Shown here: in pieces, positions 1-12,820 of the stretch
Position numbering within the stretch: the first letter of the stretch is position 1
How the letters are laid out: the number at the start of each line of letters is the position of its first letter
Origin: Paraescarpia echinospica
Taxonomy: Eukaryota; Annelida; Polychaeta; Sabellida; Siboglinidae
Assembly (NCBI GenBank): GCA_020002185.1
Contig: CM034531.1
Span: 47,570,102-47,634,101, forward strand
DNA length: 64,000 nucleotides
Direction: 5' to 3'
Translations under genes and position numbers: made by a program
Notes under the pieces: model-generated
Seen by the model: only the letters and a program-made list of their open reading frames with translations
Databases searched by the model: none
Told to the model about the DNA's origin: nothing

Positions 1-434
1 TACAGGGTCTGTCATTCAAACTTGTGAGGATTGCGTTTGCAACTTTCACTGGGAAAACACCATTATTCACAGCAACAAGCAGAAAAAAGCTGCTTGGCGC
101 ACGTCAGATTTTTACTAAGCCACATCACTAGGGATTCCAGTGGTTTCAGAACCTAACACTACGACCGCGGCGACACTCGTGTGATTTCCGACAATTTCTG
201 TTGTGTAATAGTGTACGCTGACCATTCGCATAGAGTACGGAAAATCGTTATTAGTCGAGCAATTGAACGATTCGCAACACACGGTTAGCTGTGTACGCCT
301 GACATTAACAAGGTGGCGCTGTACAACAGTTTTAAAATCCTTCAGACATTAGTGACCAGCATGCAATTCTAATATGTCCAGCCATGCGATTTCTATCTTT
401 TGACTAAGATCACAAAGTAATTGTACCAACATAC
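1..434. other. non-coding, nothing recognised
   Basis: I see no domain, RNA gene or clear repeat here. On the minus strand this stretch lies downstream of the EGF exon at 435-545, so it is probably intron or 3' flank of the partial fourth gene copy. Confidence 0.4.
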
Positions 435-545
435 ATTTATTGCAAATCCTTCCCTTATGAGCCTTCTTGCATTTGCACTCATAATCGGCTCCTTTCTTCA
501 CGCAGGATCCAGCATTTGGATAGCATGGATTTGACTCGCACGGAT
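435..545 (-). CDS. EGF-like domain exon, partial fourth copy
   Basis: A single exon of 111 bp codes for one EGF-like domain with all six cysteines (pattern DPCESNPC, then GSC, ECKC and RIC). The acceptor is a pyrimidine-rich tract ending GTTGCAG and the donor is GTATGT. Both boundaries are phase 1, so the exon is a symmetrical 1-1 module of the kind used in extracellular domain shuffling. It has the same length as the EGF exon at 46669-46779. It lies downstream of the kringle at 2987-1809 in transcript order. The residues expected for calcium binding are not evident. The flanking exons of this copy are missing or outside the window, so whether it is expressed is unknown. Confidence 0.75.
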
Positions 546-1743
546 CTGCAACATTGAAACAGGTTATGAACAATTCCGTATGCGTGCGTGTGTCTACATG
601 CACGCATGCGTGTGTGTCAGTGGGATGACACTACAACTGAACATTAGAGCAACATGGCAAGGAATATTCATCAGTTACTCTCTGGATAGCAGAAATGTAC
701 GTATGGTAGAGTGGTGTAAGGAGCCCCCGTGGGGTAAGAAGTGTACCCAAGACTATACGTGTTTGATGTATGTCTCTGGTAGACAAATGCAATGCTGCAT
801 TTGTCTACTAACTGTCTATTTGTCACTAACTGACTAGTCTGCCTGAGAAAACTGACTGAGGCGAAATACACGTTTAGAAAACATCTATATTTTAAGTTTT
901 TCTTGCATGTTTGATGTAATATTTTGGTGTTTGTAATGTTTTACTGAAATTTAGGGATGCACTTAACGTCGTGCAATTGTTGTCATACTTATAATGAATT
1001 TGTAATTGTGTATATAGCTTCATTCATTATTATAAAATGAGACGATAGTTAGTATTAGCGCGGGAATTGACATTTGTCTAGATCATGCATACTGGGGGCA
1101 AGAAGCATTCTTACAGTGCGGGGAAAGACGCCCCATGGACGTCTTGTTCCTCGTGAGTTGGTCAATGTATAATTACGAATAGATTATACTTAAAGTCCCC
1201 GGAGAGTGCAAAAACGCAGTGGCTGACAACTGGACGATTATCAATCACGAAAGACGAAACCACTGCTCATGAAATGACAGCCATATTGAAAAAGACCGTC
1301 CTGCGATCAGCCACATCAGACTGGATCATCGACTGATTTGCCGACCGCCGGTTCATCCATAATCTTGCCACCTACCGTTGGATCATCTGTAGTCTTGCCG
1401 CCGATACACCAGTTGAAAATCACCTCATGTCCCACGCAAGGGGCGTCTTTTATTTAGTTATTCTTCCAACTTGATGACAATTTTCACATAAGCATTGTTC
1501 ATGTAAATTATTAGACTTTTCCAGAAGTGTTGCATCATACCTATTAAGTGACTAGGTGTAAACATTTTAGTAAATTATGATCATCATAGAAAATGAATTT
1601 GCTTAGTACATCAATCGATCGCCACAAATTGTGAACATTCAAAGTATGTCTACCTGCGAAATGAAGGAAACTAGTTGTACGCTCAGTTGTATACATCGGA
1701 ATGTCACATAACATATGAACTTACTTAAAACTTTAATCGATCA

Positions 1744-2883
<1,140 letters not shown>

Positions 2884-2987
2884 CTTGTTGCTGATCCAGT
2901 CTTGACAGGTGCGACCAGATTTAGTTTTGTTTCGCGCACCTCTGTACTCGAAGCCTTGTTTTGTATTGAGACAATTCGGCGGCTCCT
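2884..2987 (-). CDS. kringle N-terminal half exon (fourth copy)
   Basis: 104 bp, phase 1 to phase 0. It encodes the first kringle loop: CLNTKQGFEYRG, then TKSGRTCQDW, ending ISNK directly before GTGAGC. It resembles the exon at 49505-49617 almost residue for residue. No signal peptide exon or first kringle is visible upstream of it before 11.5 kb. That interval is filled by retrotransposons and a Harbinger relic, so this copy looks beheaded by insertions or by an unequal crossover. Confidence 0.85.
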
Positions 2988-3167
2988 CTGCAATTATAGT
3001 TACAACTAGTTCTTGGGCCAACAATGGCATATGCCAGGTTACATTTTTAGTATCGTGTCGTGTCGCAATATGCTAAAGATATTCTGCACGACAATAAAAC
3101 GCATGGCGTAACACATATTTTATATGTTTGAAGTGACGTTTTGTATGGTAATTTATATCATATTATT

Positions 3168-3535
3168 ATACCTGCCAACTTTCGGTTTTTCCGGGAGTCT
3201 ACTGGATTTTGGATGTACCTCCAGGGGTCCCGGAATACAGGCTAATCTCCCGGATTTTCGCTGACAATCTCCAACAGCAGCCCCCGTCTTCGAGACGGCG
3301 CGACACCACGGTAGACGTGGTGACGTGCTGAACCGCTGAATTTCCTGAAAAATCTCCAACAGCACCCCGCCGTCTGCGAGCCAGCGAACTGATGAAGTTC
3401 CGGCAAAAGATCTACAACAGTACCTCACCGTTTTCCAATGTCAAGTTTCGAGACAGCGCGACGAGACAGCGCGACACGGGAAGCATGCTGAACCGCAGAT
3501 GAATCTCCCGGAATTCCAAAAACAGTTGGCAGGTA
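3168..3535. mobile_element. short inverted-repeat element inserted in a kringle-gene intron
   Basis: Perfect 13-bp terminal inverted repeats (ATACCTGCCAACT at 3168-3180 and its complement at 3523-3535) enclose about 340 bp without an intact gene. The homologous intron of copy 1 (about 49.68-49.95 kb) matches the sequence on both sides but lacks the insert, so this is an insertion. I see no transposase, so it is probably non-autonomous. Confidence 0.6.
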
Positions 3536-3714
3536 TATAGTATACCATGGTATATCACATATGTATGCAATAGCTTCATGTACAATAGCCATTATGATGT
3601 AGGTATATCGAGAGGTGTATGCTTAACACAAGAACGGGTGAAGCAGGTTAAAGCGGGCGCTAGGGTAAAGCCTGGCATACATGTAACGACGCGACTGAGT
3701 TTTAGTGTCTTTGC

Positions 3715-3960
3715 TGGCCGTACACTGTACAACTTTTGTTGCGAGTTGCGTGTTTGATCAACTAGCAACAATTTGTCGTGTCGAGGTTGTGCGATTGGGA
3801 CATCGTACACTGTACAACTCTAATCAACTGGTCATCGTACACTGCACAACAAAAGTTGTCGTAGCTAGTGTGTGCACCGCCGCGATCGTAGCGTTAAGTT
3901 GTGGAACTGCATTTACGCGCGCCGTCAGGTATTGTACTGGGGTGTCTATCGTACAATGAA
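3715..3960. repeat. GTACACTGTACAAC-type repeat, copy 1
   Basis: Several copies of a short palindrome-like word (ATCGTACACTGTACAAC and variants) alternate with GTTGCGAGTTGCG words. The same words recur at 8620-8860 next to the Harbinger transposase relic. The two blocks may be related subterminal repeats or ends of non-autonomous relatives of one DNA transposon. Confidence 0.45.
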
Positions 3961-3973
3961 TGGGGGTAGGGGT

Positions 3974-4432
3974 GGGGTAAGACCACATTAAGGATTCGTC
4001 CGCCATTACCCGAAAGAGTGCCCTTGACAATACCGTTTTGGTGTGATGTGTGATATTTTTTCGAGCACTTTGGCATGGCACATGTCAGTCCAGTGATTAC
4101 TGAATGTACTACTACATTAGATCTTTCACGAGGTAGCAATAAATATACGCTAGTCGCTCGCGTATTCGCACAGTGGCTATTTTGCAGCACGCACCAATAT
4201 TTAAAAATCCGTCATCAGACAGATTGGGGCGAAATTGAGGGGTGTCAGGTTTGGGTGGATTTTTTCTGAAAAATTAGTTATGAGAATTTCACGAGTTTTC
4301 CATAGCACTTGGAGCACAATGGAGGTTAAATATGCTGTGAAGTTTTCAAGAAAATCCTAACACAAATTTTGCAGAAAATGAAGGAAACGTTATAATGGCC
4401 GCCTATATAAAATTTAAATGTGGTCTTACCCC
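3974..4432. mobile_element. inverted-repeat element (MITE-like)
   Basis: A 16-bp perfect inverted repeat, GGGGTAAGACCACATT at 3974-3989 and its complement at 4417-4432, brackets about 430 bp with no convincing coding content. This is the layout of a small non-autonomous DNA transposon. The right end abuts the 3' end of a LINE fragment. No clear target-site duplication was identified. Confidence 0.45.
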
Positions 4433-5050
4433 GGGTGGGTTGAATAGTAGGTTAAAATGGCGCGTACGTAGCTTTTTCTTAGGAATACCTTAGGACTGTT
4501 CTGATCGCAGGATCCACTCGGTTCCCCAATGATCAGATCTTCTTCTTCGACTGCGGGATCTAATATTAAAAGTTTGTGGTTACCTGTTCCAGTATTTAAT
4601 GTTAGTGAGGCTTCATAGTCGTATAGAATCTCCTGGGTTAACCAGAATTTGTCATGGCGGTTCTTAAATGAATTTATTGATCTAGCTTGTATTACCAAAT
4701 CAGGTAAACTAGTCCACGGTTCAGCCACTCTAAGCGGGAAACAATTTTTTCTTACGTTTAGTTTTGCTCTTTGGTGGAATAGTTTGAGGGAGTGTCCTCT
4801 GTTACTGGATTGTAATGCCACATCCTCCCATAGCAGGTTTGGTGCGGATTTTTTTATCATATAGGTTATGCATTATTTTATAGACTTCAACCATGTCTCC
4901 TCTTAATTTTCGATATGCTAACAACTATTGTTGTGCAACTTAAGTAATTTAAGTCTTTCAATATATGACAAGTCCCTCATACCAGGTAGTTCTTTTGTGG
5001 ATCTTCTCTGAGCATTTTTTCAAGACTTCAGCAATTTACTGCTAAAAAGA
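4420..5050 (-). pseudogene. non-LTR retrotransposon, C-terminal RT-protein fragment
   Basis: The minus strand codes for the tail of a LINE polyprotein. It has a MRDLSYIERL segment with frame breaks, a LRGDM-like segment, and then an open stretch (4426-4860) with RGHSLKLFHQRAKLNVRKN, FPLRVAEPWTSLP and SINSFKNRHDKFW. This order is typical of the region after the RT thumb in jockey/CR1-group elements. The 5' part is missing and there are stops and frame changes near 4860-4990, so it is a dead fragment. It belongs to a different element from the one that follows at 5100-7890. Confidence 0.75.
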
Positions 5051-5092
5051 ACATTTTTTCAAGACTTCAAGAATTGACTGCTAAAAAGTGAT
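5017..5092. repeat. tandem duplication of about 38 bp
   Basis: The words CATTTTTTCAAGACTTCA and ACTGCTAAAAAG occur twice in succession at the junction of two LINE fragments. This is probably a small local duplication at a retrotransposon end. Confidence 0.55.
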
Positions 5093-5099
5093 ATTTCAC

Positions 5100-7890
5100 T
5101 ATTCTGCAGTTCGTAAAGTCATTGTGGGTTAAAACAATAAATACATCTGCTGACTTAGTGATGGTAGGGAAGCTGATGCGCACTAGTCCGTTATGAATTT
5201 TAAAGAACATAATCTCTTAACCGACATCTTGTGTATAAAGTGTCCCACTTCAGGTTAGCGAACACAGTCGTTACGCTTGTGGTGCTGCGGCAGTTGCCAG
5301 TGACAAAGCGAGCTGTGGAACACAGCACTTGCTCTATTGTCTGAATACCAGTCTTGGGGTGCCCAGGCACAAGTAGCATACTCAAGCGTTGGTCGGACGA
5401 GTACCTCGTATGCTGTTTTCCTCCTGACTTGGGTTGGCGCTGAATGCAGTGTTCTTTTAACTAAGCCAAGTGTCTTTCTGGCTTTGTTCTGCACTTTGTT
5501 GATGTGTGGCTGCCAGGATAACTTTGTGTCGATGGTAAAACCCAGGTAGTCCTGATAGTCAGTCCGTGGAATCTGTTGGTTCTCCATGTAGTAATCATAG
5601 ATCGATGGCTTCCTCTTGGTGGAAACTGAGAGGATAGCGCACTTTGATACATCAAAGTCCATCTGCCATGTCTTTGCCCAGTAGACAAGTTTGTTTAGGT
5701 AGGATTCAAGTGTCAAGTGGTCAGCTAGAGTGTGTATTGGACAATAAACAATACTGTCATCAACAAACATGCATATTTGTGAGTCCACTCCTTCTGCGAC
5801 GTCGTTAATGTACAGCAAAAAGAACATTGGCCCCAACACGATTCCTTGTGGGACTCCAGAGAGGACGTCAGCTGACCGCGATGTCTGCCCATTGACAACT
5901 TGCTGACTGCGAGAAATGAGAAATGCACTGATCCAAGAATTTGTTTTTCCACTGATCCCGTAGTACTGGATTTTGTAGAGAAGTTTGTTGTGTGACAAAG
6001 TCCAGGAAGCCGACACCTGTTTGCTTCTTTTGGTTGATGGAGTATGTCAATTCAGGTATGGTACTCACAAGCTGCGTCTTGCAAGACAGGCCCTTATGGA
6101 AGCCATGTTGATTCGGATGCAATATGTTGTAATCTAGGTGGCGACCGATCTGGCTACACACAATGTGTTCCATTATTTTGCATGTGATGCATGTAAGTGA
6201 GACCGGTCTATAGTTAGATGGTTTCGTCTTATCACCCTTCTTATATATCGCCGATATGCGTGCTGTGGACCAATCGGATGGGATACTGCCTTCGTCGTAG
6301 GACTGTTGGAAGATGACGGAGAGGATACCAGCTATCTCCTTGGCAGCCTCCTTAAAAATTCTTGCCGGGAGTTCATCGGGACCAGTAGCTTTCGTTTGGT
6401 TGATGTTCTTCAATAGGGTCTCAATCCCAGGTTGTGTGAAATGTATGTTGTGCATCTCGCGGTACGGAGACGGACTTTTATCGGGCAAGTGTCCACCATC
6501 ATCGCGTGTGAAGACTGATACAAACTGGTTGTTAAGACACTCCGCCTTGGCTTGGCTGGTATAGTGGAGGCCATCTGTATCAGAGAGTATATGTATACCC
6601 AAGTTTTCAGTTCTGTTGGGTTTCACAAAAGACCAAAACTTCTTCTGATTTCCTCCTTCAAGCAGACTAGCTCCAACGACATCTGTGGTGTAGTCGTCGT
6701 GGGCAGATCTCATAAGTTTCTGTGTGTGTTGCCATTTCATACGGTAGGCAGACCAATCTTCTTGCTTCTTGGACTTTATTGCTTTACGATAATGCCTGTC
6801 CTTCTTACGGATTTCACATCTGATGTTGCGGGCAATCCAGGATAGGTCACGTTTTCTTTTGGAGCTCGTCGTCGGGACGTGTGTAGTGATGGCTTGGTGT
6901 AACGCACCCTTGAATGACTGCCAGTTTTCATCCGGTGTTTTGGATGTGGGATGTTCCATGAAAAACTGTGTAGCGTATTCAGCCATGTCTGCCCGTAGAC
7001 CGTCAAATTTCGCAGACTTGTATTTGTACATCTTGTGTAAGTGTGTGAGTGCTGTTTTGGACAGACGTCAGGTGTGATGAGCACTGCAAGATGATCGGTC
7101 ATTCCGGGTACCAATTGTACATGGGACACAAGGGTAGGGTTTGTACTAAACACCAAGTGTAACACACCATTCGAAGAAGGTCTTGTGATTTCACGTTGAT
7201 GCTGCATAAGACTAAAGTGTTTCTTGATGTCCAGAAGCTTTCTAGCGTTTACGGCATCACTGTGTCCTAACAATTCATTGGTGACCCATGTTAAATTTCC
7301 AACATTGAAGTTACCGGCGATGATGGCATTTGGATGTCTACGCCTGCACTTGGTGTGCAGTTCTGTCTGGGATTCTTCTAGGTGCTCTAAATGTTGAAGT
7401 GAGGCTCTAGGCGGTCGGTAAAAGGAGCCCAGATACAGTTTTTGCGATCTTGGTAGGTTTATGGAACTCTAAACACATTCGTGTTCTTTTGATAAGACTC
7501 CTCTGTGGCGAGAACATCTTCCCGGATAGCACAGAAGACTCCTCCTCCATTTGTGGTGCGGTCCTTTCTATATACTTCCGTGTAGATGGTCGGAAAGAAG
7601 CTGTAGGTGAGGGAAAAGCTGTCAATTTTGGATTCACATCCCAGAACAACGTGTGGTTTATGTTGGTCCAGCATGGCACGAAACTCGCAGTTCTTTGTAT
7701 TGCCCTTGATGCTATTGCAGTTCATGGAAAGAATCTTGATAAATGATGGGCCATGCTTGGGGGGTTGTCGCTGGGTAGAGCTGGCACTATTTGGGTCCAA
7801 GTCCGCCACAGGGCCAGTAATGTTCATGCTGGTGGACAGCATTATCTGAGACCACAGACATTGTCGTTGACCGCCAGTGGTTCCCACAAA
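5100..7890 (-). pseudogene. non-LTR retrotransposon ORF2 (endonuclease-RT), degenerate
   Basis: Reading from 7890 down, there is an endonuclease start (ILSMNCNSIKGN, VLGCESKI, 7459-7887) and an endonuclease end (MTDHLAVLI, near 7080). Next comes a linker and RT fingers/palm (5868-7031: KKFWSF, KATGPDELPARIFKEA, RISAIYKKGD, NYRPVSLTC, NQHGFHKG, VGFLDF). The rest of the RT follows in another frame (5255-6016: GVPQGIVLGPMFFLLYINDV, CMFVDDS, YLGFTID, RPTLEYA). It needs at least three frame changes. The catalytic box reads FVDD in place of the usual FADD. The domain order fits a jockey/CR1-like element. Confidence 0.85.
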
Positions 7891-8129
7891 TGCCCAATTA
7901 TGTTAGTCATGGTACACGGACTTGGACACACGCATGAACGATTTAGAAGTATGTTGCAACACTGGCATCAGCTGGCGGCTTGAATAAACGATCACCATGG
8001 TGACCGTCGCAGTTCACCGGATATGGCACCAATTCTGCACAGCAATGTCATATAAAATCCGGTAAAATACAAATGTTCAGGTTGTAGCTGTCGTCTTTGC
8101 AGTAATCCACATATGTTCACAATAACATT

Positions 8130-8350
8130 ACATGTAAAACTAACGTTTCAAAAATATTCTTTTTTTCCAATTTCTATCTGTAGACATTTATCGGGATGGA
8201 ATTTTTTGTCGCTCCATTATTCTAGGATGCTTAAATCATGTTGTAGTGTATCCTGGTCATCTTTATTTGTTATGGCTCTAAATATATTGATGTCATCGGC
8301 AAATAGAAATGTATTTGAATATTGGAAACGATTGCTGTGCAAGGTAGCTG
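8130..8350 (-). pseudogene. LINE RT fragment with FADD box
   Basis: The minus strand translates to NTFLFADDINIF, then LQHDLSILE followed by a stop, then WSDKKFHPDKC. This is the catalytic FADD region of a reverse transcriptase with its usual downstream W...K....KC spacing. It is only about 70 codons long, is interrupted by a stop, and is isolated from other RT segments. Confidence 0.65.
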
Positions 8351-8619
8351 TGATTTTGATTCGGCGACGTCGTAGAAATACGTAAAAAACTGGAGTATTG
8401 TGGGCGAAAGACTACATTCGTGAACATGACGCGCATAGCGCGTTTAATCACCTCGTGGAACGACTGTGCTTGAAGGAAGAAGGTGTATTTATAACTTTCA
8501 CCGGGTGCTTCCTCAACAGTTTGTCTGGATACAGTCGACGAAATACGAAATTGAGGCAGTCAGTATCGGCTGAAATTGCTACGCCGTCATTGACCCCTAG
8601 CATCGACAGATTTTTGTTG

Positions 8620-8870
8620 AACAACTGACCATCGTACACTGCACGACTCTGTGTGACGTCTCGTCTGACACTATCGTATATTAAGCAACGTTTTGTTGCT
8701 GCGATTCAATTTTCAAATCGGTTCAACAACTGTTGTGCATGGTCAAATCAAAACGCAACTCGAATTTTTGTTGAGTTGCGAACCATCGTACATTGCACGA
8801 CTGGTAAACGTCTGTTGATGAAACACGCAACTCGCAACAATAGTTGTACAGTGTACGCCAGCACGCGTCT
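8620..8870. repeat. GTACACTGCAC-type repeat, copy 2
   Basis: It shares the words ACCATCGTACACTGCACGAC, GTTGAGTTGCGAACC and AACAATAGTTGTACAGTGTACG with 3715-3960. It lies 0.6 kb from the Harbinger transposase relic and may be an end of that element. Confidence 0.45.
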
Positions 8871-9399
8871 GCGACGATGAGTCGTTACATGTGTGTCTCC
8901 TTGCGACGCGACGCTTGTCTTGAGGACAGTCTTTATCCATTTTTAGTGCGTACTTTTTTATTTGTTTTAATATCAAACATATTTGATATTAAAAACACGT
9001 TGTCGCAAACAAACCGCCGTCGGCGAATCGCGTTTATGACCGACTCGGACGCGTCTGCCTTGTTTGTTTGATTCCACGACAAAAGAATATAGCAATAGGG
9101 ATGTGAAGGCCAGCTCCTGGAAGGAAGTGGTGACAGGGCTGGATATTCCTGGTAAGTGATAAGTTTTGACAAATGTCCACGTTTCTTATTGTAATGTTAA
9201 ATAGGCGCCTAACCCTAGCGTTTCTGTATCACCTAGTGTTTGCGTTTGATGTGTTGGGTGTTCTTCGCTAGCGTCCAAGTATCGATTGCTCAGTGGGAAT
9301 TTGAACATCACCTCTCTGGTTCTAGCAATTTCGTGGGTCACTGGTGTCCATCTTTCTACGGTATCATGTTGTCCTGCCACGACACGGAACCAGCGTCGG

Positions 9400-10135
9400 A
9401 GCTAACGTACTGGCAGAGCATGTCCCTCTGTTTCTTCACAGCTACTGCAACAGTTCTTGACCGAGACATCGGCATGCTGGATTGCAGTCCTCCCTCTGCT
9501 CCAGGCACCACTCGGCCTTCTGTGGGACGCTCCTCGTCGACGTAGTCTGTGGACATGTACTCCTCGCTCCCTTTCATCGGCATGTTGTGCAGTGCACACT
9601 TCGTGTATATTATACAATTCAACCTTCTCTGGCTCCAGGGCAGTTGTGGTCAAAGATATGCGGAATCTGTTAGCCAGTGTTCCAAATGCGTTTTCGACCA
9701 CCCTCCTGGATCGGAATAACCTGTAGTTGAACACCCTTTGCTCACGTACAAGATTCCGTCGCGAATAGGGTTTCATCATAGTTGTTCCTTTCAAAGGGAA
9801 AGCTTTGTCGCCAACATACATGAAAGGACACTTTTTTTTTGTGTGCTGAGTAAGCAAGCTGGTGGTGGAATATCCAAACTGCCCTCCTCCAGAGCCTCCT
9901 GCACGGAGCACTGTCCGAAGAAGACACCGTCTGAGACGCGGCCATTTGATCGTACATCTGCGTACAGAAATTTGTATTCACTGTCAACGACAGCCATCAA
10001 AACTAAAGGAATGTTTATAGCAGAAAAACTGCGAACCGCTAAGCTTTGGATTTCGCATGGTGATGTGTTTTCCATTGATTCCACCCAGTCAGTTGGAGAA
10101 ATTCCATTTCTGGTACAATCCATCCGTTATAGCCA
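9400..10135 (-). pseudogene. PIF/Harbinger transposase (HARBI1-like, DDE_4 family), broken
   Basis: Read on the minus strand in three frames. Near 10110-10030: WNFSN, a stop, LGGINGKHITMRNPK and SGSQFFCYKHSFS. Then IPLVLMAVVDSEYKFLYADV, NGRVSDGVFFG and IPPPACLL. Then GDKAFPLK, MKPYSRRNL, EQRVFNYRLFRSRRVVENAF and LANRFRI. This is the standard block order of Harbinger transposases and includes the conserved acidic blocks (GGINGKH replaces the usual D-containing GA.DG; VD..YKF retained). A stop and at least two frameshifts make it non-functional. The partner Myb/SANT-like protein is not seen. Confidence 0.85.
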
Positions 10136-10139
10136 ACCA

Positions 10140-11450
10140 CTGGGTCCGGGTTCGGGGACACTGGAATGACAAATAGTAATTTCGTTTACGTCATGCTTTT
10201 CTCATTAATGTATATACCATTACTGTTTTCTACATATGTGTTATTAGGAATTATTCTTGATTAAATCCCAGTGCAGTTCACCAGCATGGACGCAGGGAAG
10301 GTGACGGATGCTTGGACGGCTGACAACTGGTGAAAAAACTGTTATCAGTGAAACATTGGCAAAGTCACCTTTGGCATTTCGTTGCTCTGATCTAAACCTG
10401 TACCTATGCAGAGGGAGACAAAGCCCATAAATGTGTTGTTTTGAGAAATAAGAGGTTTCTTGTTATGCATGTATAATCACTGTGTTTATGTGAATAATTA
10501 TGCTAGCGAGGTTTCGTCAGAGGATATTAAGGTCTAATTTTTACCTGGTAGTAGTTATCACGTAGAGCATCCAAAATCTCTTGGCATGTCTCTATCACGA
10601 TCCCACCTATATGGTAGTTACGTGTACACGGTACAGGTATGAAAGACGTTTGAACGATTCTCTTGCAACATAAACATAAACGTTGTTTCTCCATGTTTAT
10701 TACATGCACTCAGGCATTGTTGATCGGTATCCTGCTTCAGGTAGTGGTATAACAACATCTTGCTTTTGGCTATTTTCATATTATGATGTGCTTGAAGTTA
10801 TAATAAAACATTGTTTTCAGCGTTAAAATGTATTAATTGTTGTTTTTGTCCTAGGGAAGTAGCATACACCTTTAACATATTTCCTAAAGTCGTGATTTTC
10901 AAGCGCCGTTATAATAGTAACTATCTTCCATTGGATAATAATCGCCCGGATGTTCAATGCCGATATAACAGTGTTTCCGCGGTACGGTGTTTGTTTTCTT
11001 GTGAAAATTGCAAATATTTCACCAAAATAAACTTGTCCAACAATTTTGGTTGCACAGCGTGAAATAATTAAGTTTGCAAACGATCTTCAGATTATTATGA
11101 AAACAGCATATTTATGTTAAGAGTGACGCTCGTTGACCGGCCCAGTATACAACTTACAAGGCGAAAATATGACTACAAAATAATTGTTTTAGTTTAACTA
11201 AAATTAATATAAATTATGCGTACCGGTGGCAAGGAAAGGTAACGTGATTGCAACACGTTCGGTTGTTTGCGTGCATGCTCTCATCGTTATATTTAGTTTT
11301 ATGATGGCTGAATAAACCAAGTCCACCAAGGGGTTGAAAACCTCCAAGTCCATTCTGAGGAGCTCACGAAATGGAAACGTTGTCGGTCATACTGAACTCT
11401 TGCACAAGGTTGTTAAACGCACCTTGTACGTCGTGCCTTAACAACCATTG
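10140..11450. other. non-coding, nothing recognised
   Basis: AT-rich sequence without domains I can identify on either strand. Some of it could be the remaining 5' part of the Harbinger element. Confidence 0.4.
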
Positions 11451-11781
11451 TTTAGTCCAGCATGAACGACGACGTTCTCTTCTCTGCCGACGATGTCGGA
11501 TGATCGGGTAGGTGCAGCTTAATGCCATAACTCGCCATTAATGAGCAGACAACTTCGCCATTTTCAAATAGTTCCACGGGATTCCCCCAGGCAGTAGCGG
11601 CAGTTCCAGCTGCTACTAACAGGAGTGCATGCACCAACGTGTCGCAGCTGCCAGTCGCGTCGTAACGTGTATGCGCCCCTGGAAGGGGTCATATTCGTAT
11701 CGACGCGATGCATTTTCGCAAAAGAAACGTCGCAAATAAAAGAAACACAAAAACACAGTCGCATCGTTACGTGTGCCGGGC

Positions 11782-11910
11782 TTAAGATATAATATAATGA
11801 ACATTGACACAATCGCCAACATAAAGGGTACCATAATCAAGATTGCTGGAATGACAGATATGCATAATGACTACAATAATCGTCAATATCACCGATACGG
11901 CAATCAGGAT
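11782..11910 (-). CDS. possible transmembrane exon of gene copy 3
   Basis: A 42-codon open stretch on the minus strand begins ILIAVSVILTIIVVIMHIC and ends with a stop after a short hydrophilic tail (CHSSNLDYGTLYVGD). A run of about 19 hydrophobic residues followed by a short tail would suit a single-pass membrane anchor closing the protein. It is downstream of the kringle half at 12250-12409. Similar hydrophobic segments recur at 19150-19345, in the comparable position of copy 2. I could not fix a good acceptor site directly before it, and a stop lies a few codons upstream in the same frame, so the exon boundary is unclear. A chance AT-rich hydrophobic frame is the alternative. Confidence 0.3.
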   Translation of the reverse strand: MLIAVSVILTIIVVIMHICHSSNLDYGTLYVGDCVNVHYIIS

Positions 11911-12052
11911 TGAAAAATACTATGTTACGGTGGCGGATTGCTGGTTGGGATCACGTGTAGATGGATACACAAGTCAATGCTGAGTGCGGCAGTGGAAACA
12001 GTCGACGGGAGCGCGGATAGATAATCTAGGGAAATGCGGGAATTTATGTATG

Positions 12053-12170
12053 TGTGCGTGCGTTCATACTTACGTGTGTGCGTGTGTGCGTGTGTGCGTG
12101 TGTGCGTGTGTGCGTGCGTGCGGCGAGTGTGCGTGCGTGCGTGCGCGCGTGCTCGTGTGTGTGTGTGTCT
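12053..12170. repeat. GTGTGC / GTGC microsatellite
   Basis: Alternating GTGTGCGT and GTGC units, imperfect, in the intron directly downstream (minus strand) of a kringle exon. Open frames over it are repeat artefacts. Confidence 0.9.
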
Positions 12171-12190
12171 GAAAAACCACCATTCCATCA

Positions 12191-12409
<219 letters not shown>

Positions 12410-12820
12410 CTAAGGGACATAAATGATATAATACTAATTTCAGTAGTCTATGGCGCTTTTGAGGTTAAAGGTTAGCAATAAAGGGGCTTTACAATACCCA
12501 AAATTGAAGTACGAGGTGATAACTTACTTAAGTATTCGATAACCTAATGCATAAAATATGTAAAGGTTAAAGTATATTTTAAAACCAGACATAACCAATA
12601 CTATAAAATAGAAGGTTATATTACTTATGTGGGGAAATTAGTGTCGCGATGAAAGGCCAAAAACCAAGACAACTATCAATAACCAATAAAACTGTTATTT
12701 AGCTGCAACTGATTTGTAGGTAACTGGCCAATATTGTTTGAAAATCAGTCATAAAGAACTGCAGTGGAAAAGAGCACATCCTCCTCTTTATAGGCTGGTG
12801 CATCAAGTCATCCCGTGAAA

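Noticed and set aside
9240..9740. Plus-strand frames over the 9.4-10.1 kb interval
   Set aside because: They are antisense shadows of the Harbinger transposase relic and show no domain.
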